The position numbers were made by a program, and so were the translations under genes. From contig CALSCQ010003054.1 of NCBI GenBank assembly GCA_943704525.1, forward strand, positions 1 through 13,130: a stretch of DNA of 13,130 nt, written 5' to 3'. Numbering within the stretch: the stretch's first letter is position 1; every line of letters starts with the position of its first letter. The stretch is from Pigoraptor vietnamica (taxonomy: Eukaryota > Opisthokonta > Filasterea). Positions 8,456 through 13,130 of the stretch are shown here, in pieces. The notes beneath the pieces are model-generated. The model was given only the letters and a program-made list of their open reading frames with translations. It made no database searches and had not been told where the DNA came from.

Positions 8456-10487
8456 CTACTGCTGCTTGCACTCGGGGGGCTGCTGCTTGGCGGCTTGCTA
8501 CAATGGCGAGAGGACAAATGTGAATATTTGCGACAGCAGATTCACAGAAAGAAACACACAACACGCACGCACACGCACACGCACGCACCTTGGGGTCGAA
8601 CGAGGGGTCCCGGTCCTCGTCGTCGTCGTCATCATCGCCGTCGTCATCTCCGTCCTCATCGTCCATCTCGTCATAGTCCTCGTCCTCCTCTTCGTCCATC
8701 TGGAAACGAAAGGCCGCACACACGCAGGATGAGCACGTGACGAGTAACAGAAGAGCGGACAGACAGTGGAAGATGCAACGCCGATTCCGAACTCCCTTTT
8801 TTACAAGTCGACACAATTCAAAGGCAGGGGTCACTTCACACACGCACGCACCTGCGCCTCTCCCGTGAACCAGTTGACGGCGTTGGGGATGATCTGTGTG
8901 CGGAGGACATCGCCCATCTCGAAGTCGAGCGCGATCTTCTGCTGCGCCTCAAACTGCGCGGCACGTGCATGTGTTAGCAGGGTCGAAACGACATGAGCCC
9001 GGGACATCACGAGTCCACTCTGTGTGCATACGTGTGTGGGAATGGCGCGAATTGTGCGCAAGATGGGCGCAATCGTTCGGCAACGTGTGCGCGAGGGCAT
9101 GTGTGCGTGCGTGTGGTGTGCCAGGTGCAGCATCGAGAGTTTGTGGTGAGCGATGGCGCCAATGTCCCGACAACGCGCCACACAAAACAACCCTCGAACG
9201 CAAACAAACACGCCAAACACGCACGCACCTTGGCCTCGTCCTGCTCCTCGTCATCGTCGCCCTCTTCCTCCTCCTCGGGCATCGCGGGCGGGTTGAAGAA
9301 GTTGAAGAACGAGTCCGTGGGGACCTCCTTCGTGACCGTGCGCGTCGTGCCCTTGGCCTTATGCTTCTGCTTCTTCTTGATGAGCTTGACCGTCACGTTC
9401 TTGCCGGGCTTCCACGCAATCGGCTGGCTGCTCACGTGACGCAAAACAGGGCGTCGGATTAGCGTGGAATGATAAACAGTCGTCGCCCATCGTCTGCACT
9501 TAACACACAAGACACAAAATGCAATAGAAATGGAAGATACGGCTTTCCACTCGAGTGCCTCCACTCTCACACATTAACACAGCACCTGCTACTGTCGCAC
9601 ACGCAAGAACACACGACAAAAAGAAAAACGCACCCCTCGGCCTTGGAGAAGACCTGCTCGGCCTCCTCCTCGTCCCACTCGAGGTAATATGTCTTCGTGA
9701 GGACGGCGTCCGTGAAGTAGTCGTTCGGCGAAAAGTGGAAGTGAATCTTGAACCCGTCGCCGTTGGGGAGGCTCGTCAGCTGAATGTCCGTGAGGTGGCG
9801 AAGGATCGGCACGTCTTCCTCGGTGATCTGGCCCTCGATCACGGCGTGCGTCTGGAGCGCCGTAAGCCAGAATTCGGGGATGCCTGGCGTGTGGGTGCGA
9901 TTGTGCGTGTGTGTGTGCGTGTGTGGGGAAGGGGTTGAGTCAGTGATACAAGAAGAGAGCAAGTCGAGACAACGGCACACATAATCAGCACTGAGCGGTC
10001 GATGCAGAGCCAAAAGATAACAGCCACCCAAACAAAGTGAGAGAGAAGAGAGAGGGGAAGTGACGCACTCTTGACGTACAAAATAACAGCCACCCAGACA
10101 AGCGAGAGGGAAGCGAGAGGGAAGTGACACGCGCCCCTTGACGTACAAAATAACAGCCACCCACACAAGCGAGAGGGAAGTAAGAGGGAAGTGTTAGCAC
10201 CCCTTGACGTACAAAATAACATCACCCACACAAGCGAGAGGGAAATAAGAGGGAAGTGACACGCACCCTTGACCTTTTCCGACTCCTTCTCCTTGCCGTC
10301 GTCGCCAAGCTCAGTGATGCGGGCCTTGCCCTTGAGATCATCCTAAGAACACACACACACACACAACACGTGTCAGCCACACTGCGGGGACTCATCACCG
10401 AGACAAATCCCCTCATGCACACACACACACACGCACACACACACACACACCGTGTCAGCCAGTGTATGGGACCGACACAAATCCCGT

Positions 10488-10531
<44 letters not shown>

Positions 10532-11432
10532 ACGTGTCAGCTACAACTGTGCGGGGACCCATCGCACGAGACACAAATCACGTCACGCAACACGCACCAC
10601 TGACAGCGCAAACGGCGCAAAGTGGTTACTCCACTTCAGCTCCAATTTCTAATCGCTCCATCAAACTCACCGACACATCCTCCTCGTCCGCAGGGCGCTC
10701 AGCCTCGGCGTCCGTGGGCTCGTACGCGCCGTTCACAATGTCCGCACGCTTCTTGTAGATGGGCGCAAACTTCTCAAGATACTTGCGCTCGAGCGCGGCA
10801 ATCTCCTTCTGCAGTTCGAGGTCAATCTTGCCGTGCTCGTCCTGGAGGTTGCGGAGGGCGTCGAGGCGGCGCTTGACCTCCGCGGGGAGGCTGTCGATGT
10901 AGCCCGACGAGCGGCCGATGAGGTTGGCCAGCTGGCCCTGCACACACGAGACAAACGAGGTTAGAGAAATGAATGAACTGCGGTGTCCGCCTACTCAGAT
11001 CTCTCTATACAAAGACTTATAGAAGAGAAAATGGGAGAGGCCCACCTGGAGGGCCTGCTGGAGCGCAGGATTGCGCATAAGCATCTCGGTGACGCGGTTC
11101 GAATCTGAAAGCGCAGCGCAAATGCGAGTTGAACGCGTGAAACGTGACAGGGAGAACTATTACCGGCGCATCACATACTGTATCGTAGGGAACAGTATGA
11201 AGGACAGATCACCAACATCGTGCACACTTGTGGCTCGTGTTTGTCGCGATTGAAACAAAACTTGTTAACAGCGTTTGCACGTACCCATGACGAGAGACTC
11301 CTCAACGATTGCCTGGGCAGGCGCCTTCTTCGATGCGGCGGTGGGGAGGGTGTGGAACACGGGCGTGTTGTGCGGCGTGGGGGACTGCTGCTCCCGCTTT
11401 TTCGACTTGCCGATGTTGACGGGATCCGCCAT
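8456..11432 (-). CDS. NAP1: Nucleosome assembly protein 1 family histone chaperone (9 exons, 417 aa)
   Basis: Minus-strand exons are 11432-11285, 11104-11046, 10937-10671, 10342-10267, 9883-9634, 9427-9229, 8953-8852, 8699-8589 and 8497-8456 (TAG); they sum to 1254 nt, in frame. The NAP fold covers about residues 60-365: a long dimerisation helix region (LQKEIAALERKYLEKFAPIY), KGIPEFW (183-189), TYYLEW, a basic nuclear-localisation-type cluster KKKQKHK (284-290), SFFNFF and the FEMGDVLRTQIIPNAVNWFTGEA tail helix region. Exon 8 encodes a highly acidic stretch (about 368-398) typical for binding H2A-H2B. The protein ends E-C-K-Q-Q, as animal and plant NAP1 proteins do; CKQQ is a CaaX-type farnesylation signal. 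The start ATG opens an exon with no in-frame rival. It shuttles histones and assists nucleosome assembly. It is divergent from the bisphosphatase gene. An alternative acceptor three bases upstream of 9427 would add one Ser. Confidence 0.95.
10017..10274 (-). repeat. Minisatellite of ~66-bp units in NAP1 intron 4, copying the 5' splice site
   Basis: CTTGAC recurs on the plus strand at 10070, 10137, 10203 and 10268 (spacings 67, 66, 65), each preceded by a purine-rich AGCGAGAGGGAAG block. The copies at 10070, 10137 and 10203 are followed by GTACAAAATAACA. The last occurrence is the 3' end of exon 4 itself, so each unit carries a copy of the GTCAAG-plus-donor junction. The array fills about two thirds of the intron (9884-10266). 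Confidence 0.9.
10350..10590 (-). repeat. Composite tandem repeat with embedded (AC)n in NAP1 intron 3
   Basis: Three related blocks (about 10367-10416, 10451-10490, 10531-10590) each start with ACGTGTCAGC or CCGTGTCAGC and contain GGGAC, then GACACAAATC or GACAAATC, then GTCA or CTCA. Each is preceded by an (AC)n tract (10350-10365, 10418-10450, 10491-10530). All lie within intron 10343-10670. Confidence 0.88.
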
Positions 11433-11917
11433 AGAGTAACCACAGGGAAACAAGTTGCACACTCAACTCCCTTTCTCTCCTCCTTCGACGAAAGAAAAGG
11501 AAAACGGCTGCCGAAATGTGCCGCGCGGTGCGAGTGTCTTATCGCAGTGCGATCGCCTCGAGCAGAGTGAAACGGACGACCAGTGTGCGTGCGTGCGAAA
11601 GTGGAGAGTCGGTTGGGGAATTGCGTGTGGGCCACGTGCTGCCGATTTAAGGCTCCTCATGCCATACTTAGTGTCCAAACGCATATATCACGATGAGCTC
11701 CATTTGCGCGCGCAACCTAAATGATGTCGTCACGTGCCGGACAAGTCACATGACGCATTGTAACACATGTTACCGGGCCATGGCACATGTGTCTGCACAC
11801 ACACAACGCACACTCCGGAATCTTCCACCGTTGGATTTGAACTCATCTCAAGGCAGCTGTGCGCCGTTTACTCGCACCTCTCCTATATACTTTGTTGAGC
11901 ATTTCTTCTCGCGCATA
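11433..11917. promoter_or_regulatory. Shared divergent promoter region (NAP1 / SBPase-like)
   Basis: These 485 bp separate two divergent start codons. E-box-type sites cluster here: CACGTG at 11633-11638 and 11731-11736, and CACATG near 11747, 11764 and 11783; the site near 11747 lies in the 10-mer GTCACATGAC. A TATATA at 11884-11889 is 34 bp before the SBPase ATG, which would imply a very short 5' UTR if used. Factor assignment is not possible from sequence alone. Confidence 0.5.
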
Positions 11918-12944
11918 ATGGCTGAGCAGGACATCCATGCGGCGCTCGTCGCTGTCGTTCGTGACGAGTCGCTCGTGCGCGTGTTCGAGTCCATTGCGAC
12001 GGCGTGCGCGCAGATTGCCGAATCCATCCGCACCGCGAGTGTCGGGAAGACCGGGACGGTGAACACGTTCGGCGACGAGCAGCTCAAGGTCGATGTCATC
12101 GCGGACAAGATTGTGTACGCTGCGTTGGAAGAGTCTGGCGTCGTGAGCGCCGCCGCGAGCGAGGAAAACTCGCAGCAGGTGCCGCTGAAGGCGAGCAAGG
12201 GCCACGTCGTCACGTTTGACCCACTCGACGGCTCTTCGGTGATTGCGGCGAACTTCTCCGTCGGCTCCATCTTTGGCGTGTGGCCCGAGGGTTCGCTCTT
12301 GGGTCGCAAGTGCAGCGAGCAGATTGGCGCGGCGATCGCCGTGTATGGGCCTCGCGACACGCTCGTGGTTGGCATTCCGAAGGCGTCGTCAAAGACGGGC
12401 GAAGCGCTGTCGATCGAGTTTACGCATCATCACAACTCGAGCCGGTGAGTGTTCCTTGAGTATGGGGTTTATCGTGTCACAACGACTGGAGGTACGATAT
12501 TGACCCGAGCCACATGGCGTATGTATTTGCAGGTGGCTCGTGACGAAGCCGCGCGTTACAATTTCGGAGGGAAAGACGTTCGCCCCGGGAAATCTTCGCG
12601 CGACGGCCGACAACGAAGGCTACAACCGCCTCGTGCAGTACTGGATCTCCAACAAGTACACGCTGCGCTACACGGGCGCGATGGTGCCCGACGTTTACCA
12701 CGTGTACGCGACCGGCAAGGGCGTCTTCTGCAACGTCCCTTCGCCCGCCGCGCCTCTCAAGCTACGTCTGCTGTACGAAGTCGCACCGATGGCGCTGATC
12801 ACGGAGTGCGCGGGCGGCCGGAGCAGCGAGGGGAAGGGCTCGGTGCTTGACGTCGTGGTCGTGGATTTGGACCAGAAGTCGGCCGTGTGCCTAGGATCGG
12901 TCGATGAAGTGCGCCGGTTTGAGGAGTTCCGCGTGGTTGTGTAA
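11918..12944 (+). CDS. Sedoheptulose-1,7-bisphosphatase-like enzyme (2 exons, 312 aa)
   Basis: Exons are 11918-12444 and 12533-12944 (TAA), 939 nt in frame, joined through an Arg codon across an 88-bp intron. It belongs to the FBPase/SBPase superfamily: E82/E83 precede FDPLDGSS (100-107; metal ligands D101 and D104), and E258 in LLYEVAP matches the C-terminal ligand Glu. SBPase rather than FBPase is indicated by NFSVGSIFGVWP (112-123), FAPGNLRAT, YTLRYTGAMVPDV and GSVLD, as in plant SBPase. It should hydrolyse sedoheptulose 1,7-bisphosphate to the 7-phosphate and phosphate, linking to the pentose phosphate pathway. The plant redox pair (CGGTAC) is replaced by V-G-K-T-G-T at 42-47, so thioredoxin control at that site is lost. 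With this start there is no targeting peptide, and no PTS1 ends the protein, so it is probably cytosolic. The frame is open upstream to 11693, leaving a longer N-terminus possible. Confidence 0.9.

Positions 12945-13130
<186 letters not shown>

Noticed and set aside
9839-10231. Minus-strand hydrophobic frame across the NAP1 intron 4 minisatellite
   Set aside because: Not a separate gene: it begins at GTG inside the repeat, all three minus frames are partly open there, and it lies between exons 4 and 5. It is kept only as a possible alternative exon extension.
11090-11110. GGTTCGAATC, resembling a tRNA T-loop / B box
   Set aside because: It is the antisense of NAP1 exon 2 and its acceptor, with no matching A box or cloverleaf around it.

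Overview
The window is nuclear DNA from a GC-rich, intron-dense unicellular eukaryote. Every recognisable gene is split by short spliceosomal GT-AG introns (22 placed here, 75-383 bp). Donors favour GTGCGT. CA/GT microsatellites crowd introns and spacers. There are no operons, Shine-Dalgarno sites or bacterial features. I cannot name the species. The gene content fits a heterotrophic protist such as an amoebozoan or holozoan, but an alga is not excluded.

Layout, left to right: (1) 290-415 (+), terminal exon of an unidentified gene cut by the window edge; (2) 1138-5172 (-), a seven-exon gene for an 885-aa SANT + BTB protein like animal SANBR/KIAA1841; (3) 6020-8216 (+), an eight-exon gene for a 341-aa membrane-anchored alpha/beta-hydrolase of the epoxide hydrolase (EPHX4-like) family; (4) 8456-11432 (-), a nine-exon gene for a 417-aa nucleosome assembly protein 1 (NAP1) ending in the CaaX-like CKQQ; (5) 11918-12944 (+), a two-exon gene for a 312-aa sedoheptulose-1,7-bisphosphatase-like enzyme without the plant redox cysteines. 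All four complete models keep an open frame across every junction, which strongly supports the exon boundaries.

Genes alternate strictly in strand, giving two convergent pairs (1/2 and 3/4) and two divergent pairs (2/3 sharing 847 bp, 4/5 sharing 485 bp). The products (a chromatin/BTB regulator, a lipid-type hydrolase, a histone chaperone and a sugar bisphosphatase) do not form a visible pathway; this looks like ordinary housekeeping DNA rather than a dedicated gene cluster.

The most unusual structure is in the introns. NAP1 intron 4 holds a roughly 66-bp tandem repeat that has copied the 5' splice site; one distal copy keeps a perfect GTGCGT donor and would add exactly 66 in-frame residues. 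NAP1 intron 3 holds a repeat with (AC)n tracts between its copies, hydrolase intron 6 holds a tandem duplication, and SANBR-like intron 4 is almost all CA/GACA repeat. The window ends inside a (TG)n tract of at least 108 bp.
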